Origin: CAZJKE01 sp964555625
GTDB lineage: Bacteria; Planctomycetota; Phycisphaerae; Phycisphaerales; SM1A02
Reading direction: 5' to 3'
Assembly (NCBI GenBank): GCA_964555625.1
Contig: CAZKTE010000003.1
Location: 1-63,196, forward strand
Length of the DNA stretch: 63,196 nucleotides
Both the position numbers and the translations under genes were made by a program. Of this stretch, positions 28,711-39,894 are shown piece after piece; the stretch's first letter is position 1, and every line of letters starts with the position of its first letter. The notes beneath the pieces were generated by a model that was not told the DNA's origin, made no database searches, and saw nothing but the letters and a program-made list of their open reading frames with translations.

Positions 28711-30621
28711 ATGCGACCGTTGACTCGACTGCTGACTTCGCTCTTGATCCTTGCGCTGCCGGCCCTTGCAGGCTGTGAGCAGCCTGCTGTCGATCCTGCC
28801 CAGGAGGTCCAAGCGACGCTCGACGAGCTCGCAACGCAACTCACTGCATCGATGCGAGTCGACGACATGGATGGGCTCAATGCGATCGCGACTCGGGCCA
28901 CGTCGCTCAGGACGGCTACCCCCTCGCAGGGTGCCGCCAAGGCGATGCTCGCCTCGACGGCGCGTGCCCGCATGGCCGACCTGCAGTACGCCGAACTGAT
29001 CGTGGAAGCAAGCGATCGGGTGATGGAATTGTCCATGGCCGCCGGTGAGGCCGGCGAAGCCGCCCTGTTGCGCGCGGCAGCCGCATCGATGTCCCAGGCA
29101 AGCCAGCCACTGGGCGAGGATGCGCTCTCGCCGATGGAGACCGCCATCGAGCGGCGCAGTTCGACGCTCGATGGACTGCTCGCCGAGGCAGATGACCGCA
29201 TCTCCGCCCTGGCACTCGCCAGCGGCGACGCCCGCGACGAGGCGGTCAACTTGCGGCTGCAGGCCGACGACCTCCTTCTGGCAGCTCGCGAGGGTGGCTA
29301 CATTGAGGGATTTCGAACCTTTCGAGAGGGCATGCGGACGATCCGAGACGCCGACGGCGTCGATCTCGGGGCTGCATCGATCGAGCTTGAGTCCGAGCTT
29401 GATGCCCAGCGACGGGCGAAGGACGCCCGTGCTGAGATCGACGGCATTCGCGACCTGCTCGACTCCATTCGAAACTCAATGGACCTGCTTGGCCGGCTGC
29501 GACGCGCATCGCGAGACGGGGCCGCCTCCCTGCGGTCGCTTGCCGATGAGATTGATTTCTCCGCGGCCAATGCCATGGACGCAGCGTCGGAGCGGGCGGC
29601 CGAACTCGCCATCCGCTGGCAGGAGGCAGTGGACCTGCTCTCTGCGGCCATCGAGGATGCCGCGCGTGGCGCAGGACAGTCGCGTGAGGCACGCAGCGCC
29701 GCGGCCGCCTGGTCGCTGGACCTGCAATGGACCCTTGGTCGCGTCGAAGAGGCGCGGGCGGCGTTCCTGAGGGACCGCGCCATCGCCCTGCAGGACATGG
29801 TGGATCTGGGTGTCGTCACGGCCAGCGCGAAGTGGTCGCAGTTGGCATCGGTCGCCGTGGCGGCCGCCGACACCGCGACTGATGCCGCGAAGGCGGCCTA
29901 CGAGGAGGCGCGCACTGCGGCCGCGCAGCTTGGAAACCGCGGCGAAGCGATCGCCGCGACTCTGCAACGTCGCATCGACGTGCTCGACGGCAATGCCCTG
30001 CCGCCGCCGCCAGATGACACCTCGAGTGCTGCCGGTGGGACTGGCATCGTCGACGGGCCTGGCACTCACGACATCCCGGCCGGCGCAGGATTCGCTACGC
30101 CCGAGGCGCTCGTCGCGGCGATCGTGGCCATTGAGACCACCTGCACCATGCCGCCGCTGACCTCGCTGGTGGACGCCCGCAGCGACCGAAACAAGCAGTT
30201 GATCGCTGCCGGCCAGCCGATGATGCAGGCGGCCGTCCTGGCGTACTGCCTGCTCGAGGAGAAGCTCGGCGACGATCCTGACTACCACCAGGCCAAGGAG
30301 GGAATGCTTGGGATGTTCCTTGAACTTCCCCTCCAGGTCGATCCAGCGACGGTGCAGCAGACCGGTGCGGACACGGCGACAGTCGATGATCCAAGCGGCT
30401 ACACGACCTGGAACTTGGTGCTCGTCGATGGGGGATGGAAGGTCAGCGAGGAGTCCTTCATGGGGGAACTGGTAATGGACTCCGACCTGAGCACCGAGGA
30501 GATGCTCACCCAGGCCACAGAAGCAACTGCCATGTGGACGAAGCTCGCCGATGCCCTCAAGGGAGGCCAGATCTCAACGCTGCAGGACCTGATGGGCTTC
30601 ATGCAGCAGATGGCGCCTTAG
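28711..30621 (+). CDS. Helical lipoprotein of unknown function
   Basis: 636 residues. AAGGA precedes the ATG at 28711. Signal peptide with lipobox LAGC (LLILALPALAGC). The following 450 residues are almost wholly Ala/Glu/Asp/Arg-rich helix, probably coiled coil, ending at a Pro-rich linker (PPPPDDTSS). A C-terminal domain of about 170 residues (TPEALVAAIVAIETT to the end) includes TTWNLVLVDGGWKVSEESF, which resembles the SnoaL/NTF2-like closing strands of lipoproteins. No family assignment is safe. Its stop overlaps the end of queG by 4 bases on the other strand. Confidence 0.75.
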   Translation: MRPLTRLLTSLLILALPALAGCEQPAVDPAQEVQATLDELATQLTASMRVDDMDGLNAIATRATSLRTATPSQGAAKAMLASTARARMADLQYAELIVEASDRVMELSMAAGEAGEAALLRAAAASMSQASQPLGEDALSPMETAIERRSSTLDGLLAEADDRISALALASGDARDEAVNLRLQADDLLLAAREGGYIEGFRTFREGMRTIRDADGVDLGAASIELESELDAQRRAKDARAEIDGIRDLLDSIRNSMDLLGRLRRASRDGAASLRSLADEIDFSAANAMDAASERAAELAIRWQEAVDLLSAAIEDAARGAGQSREARSAAAAWSLDLQWTLGRVEEARAAFLRDRAIALQDMVDLGVVTASAKWSQLASVAVAAADTATDAAKAAYEEARTAAAQLGNRGEAIAATLQRRIDVLDGNALPPPPDDTSSAAGGTGIVDGPGTHDIPAGAGFATPEALVAAIVAIETTCTMPPLTSLVDARSDRNKQLIAAGQPMMQAAVLAYCLLEEKLGDDPDYHQAKEGMLGMFLELPLQVDPATVQQTGADTATVDDPSGYTTWNLVLVDGGWKVSEESFMGELVMDSDLSTEEMLTQATEATAMWTKLADALKGGQISTLQDLMGFMQQMAP

Positions 30622-31658
30622 GCGCTGGCCGTCACCGCGCAGGCAGTCTCTCGTACCAACTCCGACGCACCGGCATCCTGTGCCATCGCGGCGATGCGCG
30701 CCCGCAACGGCGGATCATCCTCATTGGACAGCAGGTTGCCCGCGACGATGAGCGCGTTGCGCTTCCATTGGTCAAGTTTCACCCGGGTCATCGCCGTCCC
30801 CGATACCGCCGCTCGCCGCGCATCCTCGTCCCAGTTGAGCACATCCAGGACGTCGAGGGCATGTGCATCACCACCGAGGGATGGGTTCTTGCCTGCCTTC
30901 AGTGATCGCAAGGTTGGCGCGTTGTGGGGGCAGACCTCCTGGCAGGCGTCACACCCGAAGAGCCAGGTTCCGATGCCCGCGTGCAGGTCCGGGTCGATGC
31001 GGCCGCGGTGCTCGATGGTCAGGTAACTGACGCACCGCGTGGCGTCCACCGAGAATGGCGTGATGGCGTCGGTCGGGCACGCCTCGATGCACCGAGTGCA
31101 GGTCCCGCATGGATCGATGTCCTCGGCGACGGTCGGCTTGAGGTCCAGGGTCGTGACGATTGCACCAAGCAGCATCCAGCTGCCCACGCCCTGCTCGATG
31201 AGCAGCGTGTGCTTGCCCATGGCGCCTATGCCCGCGGCGGCCGCGTGGTCGCGTTCCATGAGCGGCGCCGTGTCCACGCACGCCCGGAAGGTGTCTTCGG
31301 ATGCCTCCTCGCGCAGGGCATCACAGAGAGCATGCAGCTTGCGCTTCATGACCTTGTGGTAGTCGCGGCCGCGGGCGTAGCGGGCGATGCGGCCTTCGCG
31401 TCCACCAAGAGTCGGCTCCGCATCGGCCGTGTGTCGATCGGCGACGCAGATCACTGACCGGGCTCCTGCCAGAAGTGCGGCCGGATCGATCCGTGTAGCG
31501 ACATCGCGGGCCATGTAGGCCATCTCGCCATGGCTGCCTGCGTCGATCCATGCCTGCAATTCGCCTCCACGTCGTGGTTCGGCGCTCGCCACGCCGACGC
31601 GAGCGAACCCGACCTCCGCCCCCAACTCGATCACCCGCTGCGTGGTCGGCGCGGTCAT
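30618..31658 (-). CDS. queG: Epoxyqueuosine reductase QueG
   Basis: 346 residues. Last step of queuosine tRNA modification, reduction of epoxyqueuosine; the enzyme is cobalamin- and Fe-S-dependent. Motifs: ARYARGRDYHKVM, CVDTAPLMERD, AGIGAMGKHTLLI, and two 4Fe-4S sites CGTCTRCIEACP and CDACQEVCPHN, joined by RCVSYLTIEHRG. The start overlaps the pcrA stop as ATGA. A cobalamin enzyme here sits near a class II ribonucleotide reductase, so the organism must make or import B12. Confidence 0.95.
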   Translation of the reverse strand: MTAPTTQRVIELGAEVGFARVGVASAEPRRGGELQAWIDAGSHGEMAYMARDVATRIDPAALLAGARSVICVADRHTADAEPTLGGREGRIARYARGRDYHKVMKRKLHALCDALREEASEDTFRACVDTAPLMERDHAAAAGIGAMGKHTLLIEQGVGSWMLLGAIVTTLDLKPTVAEDIDPCGTCTRCIEACPTDAITPFSVDATRCVSYLTIEHRGRIDPDLHAGIGTWLFGCDACQEVCPHNAPTLRSLKAGKNPSLGGDAHALDVLDVLNWDEDARRAAVSGTAMTRVKLDQWKRNALIVAGNLLSNEDDPPLRARIAAMAQDAGASELVRETACAVTASA

Positions 31659-33877
31659 TGGAGGTCGACCAGGTCATCCTCAGTAAGGACTTCGAGGGCG
31701 GCGTACTCGAGCACCAGGTGCTTGACGCCGTGCTCGAATTCCACCATCGCCGTCGTCCCGCGGCGGCGGCGGCGGACCTGTCGCACGTGCCCGATCCCGA
31801 ACCGCGCATGGCGAACCAGAGAACCTGAGGCGATGTCTCCTGCAGGGGACGCCGCCACGGCAGCGTCTCCGTCGCTGGTTACATCTGCCCATGGGTCAAC
31901 GGGCTCATCCCGCTCCACGGCATCGCGCGGGAGTTCCTCTAGGAACCTGCTGGGCACGCTGCGGTGCGTCATGCCCCGCTGCGAACGCGAACGAGCATGG
32001 GTGAGCATCAGGGCGCGGCGGGCGCGCGTCATCCCCACATAGCAGAGACGCCGCTCCTCCTCGAGCTGCGTATCGTCGTCGATGGATCGCACGTGCGGAA
32101 GCAGTCCTTCCTCGAGGCCGGCGATGGCAATGAAGTCAAACTCCAGTCCCTTCGCCGCGTGCAGCGTCATGAGCGTCACGGCACCGGCCTCCGGATCTAT
32201 GACGTCCGCGTCGCTGATGAGGGCGACCGACTCGAGGTACGCCGTCAATAGCCACAGCGGCGATTGCGTGGCGTCGCTGCGCTGCTCGAATTCCGATGCG
32301 GCCGAGACGAGTTCCTCGAGGTTTTCGAGCCGCTCGAGGTCTTCCTCACTGCGTCCGCTGCTGTACATGCGCTCCAGTCCCGACCCGCGGACGACTCGCT
32401 CCACGAGATCGGCCAGGGAACTGCAGGCCATCTCGCCCGCAACGCTGCCACCGTCGACTCGCCAAGCCTCCAGCAGCGCCGCCATCTCGTTGAGGCTGGA
32501 AGCAGCCCGGGCTGAGAACCCAGCCTCGCGCGACGCCAGCGCCGCGGCGTGCGCGAGCGAACTACCGTTGTTGGTTGCTAGGGCGGCCAGGCGATCCATG
32601 GTGACCTTGCCGACGCCACGGGCCGGCGCGGCTACGGCACGCCGGAAGGCCACGTCGTCGCGGGCATTGACAAGCAGTCGCAGCCACGAGAGTCCCTCTC
32701 GCACCTCGCGGCGCTCGTAGAAGGCCGTGCCGCGGGCGATCACATAGGGCACGCCAGCGTCTCGGAATGCGTCCTCGAGGACCCTGCTGAGGGCGTTTAC
32801 GCGGTAGAGCACGGCCATTTCCCGCCAAGGCATGCCGTCGTCTCCCCTCGCCGCCGCCGCGGTGAGGATGCGGCGGGCCTCGGCGTGCTCGTTGGGCTCC
32901 GAACCAACCTGCACGCGATCGCCCTCGGGCAGGTCGGTGTAAAGCGGCTTGGACTTGCGCAATGTGTTGCACTCGATCAGGCCGGCGGCGGCCTTCACGA
33001 TGTGGCCGGTGCTGCGGAAGTTTCGGCCCAGAGGTACGACCCGCGCCTCGCCGTAATGTGACTCGAACTCGAGGATGTTTGAGATGTCGGCACCGCGCCA
33101 GGCGTAGATGGACTGGTCCGGATCCCCCACGACGCAGATGTTTCGGTGGACGCTTGCAATTGCGTCGGCGATCACGAACTGCGCGTGGTTGGTGTCCTGG
33201 TACTCGTCCACCAAGACGTGTGTGAACCGCTCCTGCATCGCCGACCGAACCTCCTCGTCGCAGCGGAGCAGTGTCGCGACGGCAAGCAGCAGATCGTCGA
33301 AGTCGACGGCCCCGCTGTCGCGAAGGATCTGGTCATAGACGCGGTAGATCCGCGCAATGGTGCGATCGTGAAAGTCCACAGCAGAGGCGGCGAGTTCATC
33401 TGGACCGATGAGCCTGTTCTTCGCGTCGCTGATCGCCGCGAGCACCGAGGCTGGGCGCCAGTTGTCGGTGCCGAGATCGCATGCGCGCAGCGCGCGCTTG
33501 ACCGCGTCGCGCTGGTCGGTGGTGTCGTAGATCGTGAACGACGTGGTGCCAATGACACGTTCGCCGTACTCGCGCAGCACCAGCGCGCAGAATGCGTGGA
33601 AGGTCGACATGACAAGATCGTGTGCGCCGGACCGCTGGGTGTCGATCAGCGACGCGACACGTCCGCGCATCTCGCCAGCTGCCTTGTTCGTGAATGTCAG
33701 GGCGAGAATGGACCAGGACGCAACGCCCTGCGCTATGAGGTGCGCAATGCGCCGCGTGACGACGGTCGTCTTGCCACTTCCCGGACCGGCCAGTACCAGC
33801 ATCGGGCCGTCGATGTGCTCCACCGCCGCCCGCTGCTCAGGTGTCAATCCTTCGAGAACCGCCTCCATGCCGTCCAT
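31655..33877 (-). CDS. UvrD/PcrA-family DNA helicase
   Basis: 740 residues, the usual length for PcrA/UvrD. Superfamily 1A motifs: Walker A AGPGSGKTT (30-38), motif Ia ALTFTNKAAGEM, motif II VDEYQDTNHAQF, motif III VGDPDQSIYAWRGAD, motif IV PLGRNFRST, motif V VTLMTLHAAKGLEFD and motif VI YVGMTRARRAL. The C-terminal Tudor-like part (VRHARFGIGHVRQV) is as in PcrA. ATP-driven 3'-5' unwinding in repair and replication restart. The start is at 33877 or, three codons in, at 33868. Confidence 0.94.
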   Translation of the reverse strand: MDGMEAVLEGLTPEQRAAVEHIDGPMLVLAGPGSGKTTVVTRRIAHLIAQGVASWSILALTFTNKAAGEMRGRVASLIDTQRSGAHDLVMSTFHAFCALVLREYGERVIGTTSFTIYDTTDQRDAVKRALRACDLGTDNWRPASVLAAISDAKNRLIGPDELAASAVDFHDRTIARIYRVYDQILRDSGAVDFDDLLLAVATLLRCDEEVRSAMQERFTHVLVDEYQDTNHAQFVIADAIASVHRNICVVGDPDQSIYAWRGADISNILEFESHYGEARVVPLGRNFRSTGHIVKAAAGLIECNTLRKSKPLYTDLPEGDRVQVGSEPNEHAEARRILTAAAARGDDGMPWREMAVLYRVNALSRVLEDAFRDAGVPYVIARGTAFYERREVREGLSWLRLLVNARDDVAFRRAVAAPARGVGKVTMDRLAALATNNGSSLAHAAALASREAGFSARAASSLNEMAALLEAWRVDGGSVAGEMACSSLADLVERVVRGSGLERMYSSGRSEEDLERLENLEELVSAASEFEQRSDATQSPLWLLTAYLESVALISDADVIDPEAGAVTLMTLHAAKGLEFDFIAIAGLEEGLLPHVRSIDDDTQLEEERRLCYVGMTRARRALMLTHARSRSQRGMTHRSVPSRFLEELPRDAVERDEPVDPWADVTSDGDAAVAASPAGDIASGSLVRHARFGIGHVRQVRRRRRGTTAMVEFEHGVKHLVLEYAALEVLTEDDLVDLQ

Positions 33878-33983
33878 GATTGGCCAGTGTACGCAGTGCG
33901 CCGCGGAGTCCGCGACACGCTGTCCACAGCACTATCGGACGACAAGATGCTGCTTGACAGGCGGTTACTGGTATATGCACGGA

Positions 33984-34030
33984 CCACAAGATTTCGCGGT
34001 CGATGAAGTTGCAGCCCCAACATGTAGTAG
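33984..34030 (+). promoter_or_regulatory. Tandem NrdR-box-like operators
   Basis: Two 16-base sites, CCACAAGATTTCGCGG (33984-33999) and CCCCAACATGTAGTAG (34015-34030). Both keep the core C-w-A-n-A-T-n-T-n-G of the NrdR consensus (acaCwAtATaTwGtgt). Their starts are 31 bases apart, about three helical turns, the classical arrangement for NrdR. The second fills the spacer of the putative nrdJ promoter. NrdR represses ribonucleotide reductase genes in response to ATP/dATP. Confidence 0.5.
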
Positions 34031-34036
34031 TACGAT
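34009..34036 (+). promoter_or_regulatory. Putative nrdJ promoter
   Basis: TTGCAG at 34009-34014 and TACGAT at 34031-34036 with a 16-base spacer, which is the second NrdR-like box. It predicts a leader of about 200 bases. Confidence 0.4.
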
Positions 34037-34239
34037 AGGCCTCAGTGCGGCTCAGTGCCGCAGGCGGGTCCCTCGGGGCCCGTGGGCTCGGTGAGCGGCG
34101 GTCGATCACCGTGCCCTTGGAAGGTGGTCGGCCGCGTGGAGCGGGAGTGGGAACCGCGTACATGACATCCGCCGGGAGCGGTTGATGCGGCGCGCCGACG
34201 ACACGGCGCCAGGATCCAGCAGGGAAGAACGGACCAGGA

Positions 34240-37791
<3,552 letters not shown>

Positions 37792-38166
37792 TGGGGAGCA
37801 ACGAACTTCGTCCCATTCGTGGGACGCGGAGTGCTGACGAAGTACGGACACGGATGTGTGAGCATGCCCTGGTAGCAAGAGGATGGAGCCGCTTGCCCGT
37901 CTCGGCGGTCGATGGAATGGCCGTCGCGACACGCCGGCCAGTCCGGCGCCATGTTCTGAGCCACCGTCTTCGTCAGCAGATTGGAACGCCTTCGGCTCAA
38001 GGATGACCGAGGCACCTGGGAAGTCCGCTGCTCGCCTCGGCGAGCACGCTGGACTTCATCTCTTCCCTCCCCCCCGGAGCGGTGCCCACCGCCGCTTCGG
38101 GGGGATTCTTTGCGCTCTCCGAAGACTCCGCAGCAGCGTGCGCAGGGTGTATCCTGCCCCTCCCTC
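37792..38166. other. Intergenic region between nrdJ and nuoA
   Basis: 375 bases without a convincing gene. Just after nrdJ, two mutually exclusive stems are possible: ACTTCGTC/GACGAAGT (37805-37812 with 37836-37843) and GTCCC/GGGAC (37810-37814 with 37821-37825). Further on there is a stem TGCTCGCC/GGCGAGCA near 38029-38046, then the terminator listed separately. The stretch could hold a small RNA, but nothing recognisable such as SRP RNA, tmRNA or RNase P motifs is visible. Confidence 0.5.
38070..38111 (+). terminator. Rho-independent terminator between nrdJ and nuoA
   Basis: Arms 38070-38084 and 38090-38104 pair over 15 positions with two G-U wobbles (CCCCCCGGAGCGG against CCGCTTCGGGGGG), with a CCCAC loop, followed by ATTCTTT. 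Confidence 0.7.
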
Positions 38167-38544
38167 ATGGACCTCTCCGGCTACCTGCCAGTCCTGCTGA
38201 TCATCGTCATGGCGGTGATCTTCGCCGTCGTGAACCTCGTGGCCAGCGGGCTGCTGGGTCCTAGTCGCAGCGGCGACGTGAAGGACTCGACCTACGAGGC
38301 GGGCATGGAGCCCATCGGGACCGCCCGCAAGCGCTTCAACATCCGCTTCTACATCCTGGCGATGACCTTCCTGGTCTTCGACATCGAGATCATCTTCCTC
38401 TACCCGTGGGCCGTGGACTTCGGGCAGCTTGCGCCCGGCAGCCCGGAGGCGACGCTGTTCCTGGGACGCATCCTGTTCTTCATCGCCACGAGCATCGTGG
38501 CCTACGTCTACGCCTGGAAGAAGGGAGTCTTCCGGTGGGACTGA
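38167..38544 (+). CDS. nuoA: NADH-quinone oxidoreductase subunit A
   Basis: 125 residues from the ATG at 38167; an upstream ATG would add unrelated charged sequence. Three membrane helices; the family signature YEAGMEPIGTARKRFNIRFY is followed by LAMTFLVFDIEIIFLYPWAV, including the conserved Glu in DIEIIFLYPWA. Membrane-arm subunit of complex I. The other nuo genes do not follow, so the operon has been split or lies elsewhere. There is no clear ribosome binding site (the bases before ATG are pyrimidine-rich); a TATCCT hexamer lies at about 38154-38159. Confidence 0.93.
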   Translation: MDLSGYLPVLLIIVMAVIFAVVNLVASGLLGPSRSGDVKDSTYEAGMEPIGTARKRFNIRFYILAMTFLVFDIEIIFLYPWAVDFGQLAPGSPEATLFLGRILFFIATSIVAYVYAWKKGVFRWD

Positions 38545-38675
38545 GATTGCCCACCGGCCGCAGCGGGCGCGTACTGGCCATTGGCGCCTTCGCCTTCTTC
38601 GCCGTCAAGGGCATCGCCTGGCTGGTTCTGGCCACCTTGGCTGTCGGTGGAGTCGCCAAGGTCGCCACGATCTGA
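38535..38675 (+). CDS. 46-residue membrane micro-protein
   Basis: GTG start at 38535, overlapping the end of nuoA by 10 bases in another frame, with AAGGGAG a suitable distance upstream. Basic N-terminus (VGLRLPTGRSGRV), then one long hydrophobic helix (LAIGAFAFFAVKGIAWLVLA) and TLAVGGVAKVATI. Translation coupled to nuoA seems likely. The FFAVKGIAWLVLA pattern occurs in tiny proteins of many bacteria whose function is unknown. Confidence is limited by its size. Confidence 0.5.
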   Translation: MGLRLPTGRSGRVLAIGAFAFFAVKGIAWLVLATLAVGGVAKVATI

Positions 38676-38818
38676 GGCGACCGCAGTCGACACCCCACTG
38701 CATGCCGCCTGCGACCTGCGGTACGGTCGCTGGGCAGGGTGGGATGGGCACCCACTAATCGAGCAGCGTGTGCGAACCGGCTCCAAGGATCAGGGGCCCT
38801 ACAAAGGAGAGCGGTCTC

Positions 38819-39010
38819 ATGAGCGACGACTCCACTCAGCAGCCTTCAGACGGCTCGAAGTACATCGGTGCTGGCATAGTGTTTGGCTCCTCGCTCGGCG
38901 TGGTCTATGGAATCGTGTTCGATCAACTTGCCATAGGCGTGGGCGTCGGCGTCTGCCTGGGCATCTGCGTCGGCGTGATTCTGGCAAACAGGGCTGGCGA
39001 GATGGAGTAG
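38819..39010 (+). CDS. 63-residue glycine-zipper membrane protein
   Basis: AAAGGAGA lies upstream of the ATG at 38819. Polar N-terminus MSDDSTQQPSDGSKY, then two hydrophobic helices with small-residue spacing (IGAGIVFGSSLGVVYGIVF and IGVGVGVCLGICVGVILA) and a short acidic tail. The regular Gly pattern suggests a glycine-zipper hairpin in the membrane. Homologues of this type are common as unannotated small proteins; no function is known. Confidence 0.7.
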   Translation: MSDDSTQQPSDGSKYIGAGIVFGSSLGVVYGIVFDQLAIGVGVGVCLGICVGVILANRAGEME

Positions 39011-39093
39011 CGACAGCGGAACACGCCAGTGGCGTCGCCCCCCTTCGCATTCGCCAGCTCCTTAGACGAGGCCGCCGTAGGCGACCTCATCAA

Positions 39094-39167
39094 TCGGGGC
39101 GACAGGATTCGAACCTGCGACCTCGTGCTCCCAAAGCACGCGCTCTGCCAAGCTGAGCTACGCCCCG
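39094..39167 (-). tRNA. tRNA-Pro(UGG)
   Basis: On the minus strand the 74 bases fold into a standard cloverleaf: acceptor CGGGGCG/CGCCCCG with discriminator A, D arm GCTCAGCTTGGCAGAGC, anticodon stem CGTGC/GCACG with loop TTTGGGA (anticodon TGG), and T arm GCAGG/CCTGT with TTCGAAT. CCA is not encoded. A broken metabolic gene starts 41 bases away. Confidence 0.95.
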
Positions 39168-39207
39168 CTGTGTGGGAGTATAGGAGTAGGGCGGAAGTTG
39201 GCCGCTG

Positions 39208-39577
39208 CTAGCGGCGTTGTTCGATGAGGCAGCGCTCCGCGAGGACCTCGGCGAGCAGCTGGATCGTGCCGCCATAGGCAGCCTGGCTGCAGACCACGTG
39301 CGACCCGGCGCGGCAGGTGGCCAACACCAGAGCCGTCTCGGCGACAAGGCCGCTTGCAGAGCACACGCCCGGCGGCGCGTCTTCAAGCGCACCGAGGCGC
39401 GCCTCGAGCTCGCTGACCGTTGGGTTCGAAACCCGCGAGTACTGGTGGTCGACCGCTTCCTCGATGCCCCGGGCGTCGAAAGGTCGTGGATTGGTGGATC
39501 GGCGTAACGAGCGGTCCGCGCCGCCGATCTGTCTCAGACCCATGGAGAGCCAACGTTCGTGTGTGCAATGGCGCCAT
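39208..39577 (-). pseudogene. Truncated, frameshifted cystathionine gamma-synthase-like remnant
   Basis: From the ATG at 39577 the frame gives MAPLHTRTLALHGSE and LVTPIHQSTTF, the N-terminus of Cys/Met-metabolism PLP enzymes. At 39478-39481 (TTTC on the minus strand) one extra base moves the family sequence into the next frame, which continues DARGIEEAVDHQYSRVSNPT, then GALEDAPPGVCSASGLVAE and SQAAYGGTIQLLAEVL before stopping at 39208. The total is about 120 residues of the usual 380-400. The PLP-lysine region is missing, so no activity is expected. The truncation lies 41 bases from tRNA-Pro. Confidence 0.8.
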
Positions 39578-39600
39578 GTCGTGAACTTCCTTCACGACAT
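39576..39600 (-). promoter_or_regulatory. Perfect hairpin holding the ribosome site and start codon of the remnant gene
   Basis: Minus strand: ATGTCGTGAA, loop GGAAG, TTCACGACAT. The 10-base arms are perfect. The loop is a ribosome-binding-site-like GGAAG and the second arm runs into the ATG at 39577. It could be a translational control hairpin or a dyad operator. Confidence 0.5.
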
Positions 39601-39894
39601 CAAGGCAAGCCGTTGTACGAGGCGGTGGGCACCGACCGTCGGTGGCCTGTTTGGCGAAGCACGTTGCTCGTGCGTCGCCCGCATCGTTCCCGCCGATCTT
39701 GGCAGGCTGGCCTCGGCACCGCGTCCCACGATGGTGGGCACGGTTGCCGCCTGTGTCAAAAGGCGTCCCAGGACTCTTGATGCAAGTTCCGGCGGTGTAG
39801 GTCGACANNNNNNNNNNGCCGCTGTCAAGTGTGACTTTCGGCGTTGATACGCCCGTGACGCGGCGTATAGTCGGGTTGACGCGAAGGAGCACGC
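39578..39894. other. Intergenic region with an assembly gap
   Basis: 317 bases between the cystathionine synthase remnant and the PL11-like gene, with a 10-N gap at 39808-39817. Apart from the start-codon hairpin at its left end, I see no coding signal and no recognisable riboswitch. AAGGAG at the right end is the ribosome site of the next gene. Confidence 0.5.
39808..39817. other. Assembly gap (10 N)
   Basis: Ten Ns in non-coding sequence. Confidence 0.99.

Larger units (their letters stand above)
33878..34239. other. Intergenic region between pcrA and nrdJ: control region and long leader
   Basis: 362 bases without a gene. The left half holds the nrdJ promoter and paired NrdR-like boxes, listed separately. 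From about 34042 to 34239 the likely leader is GC-rich and can fold: a stem TGCGGC/GCCGCA at 34046-34062 and pairing within the GGGTCCCTCGGGGCCC segment after it. No open frame was seen. Confidence 0.6.

Noticed and set aside
34200..34239. B12 riboswitch before nrdJ, suggested by GCCAGGATCCAGCA at 34208-34221
   Set aside because: Only the first half of the B12 box fits, the CCACTG and other core elements are absent, and repression by B12 of a B12-dependent reductase would make little sense.
37792..38069. Known housekeeping RNA (SRP RNA, tmRNA, RNase P) in the gap after nrdJ
   Set aside because: None of their signature sequences is present.
39600..39894. SAM-type riboswitch before the cystathionine synthase remnant
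   Set aside because: No core motif of the known SAM or SAH families was recognised on the minus strand.
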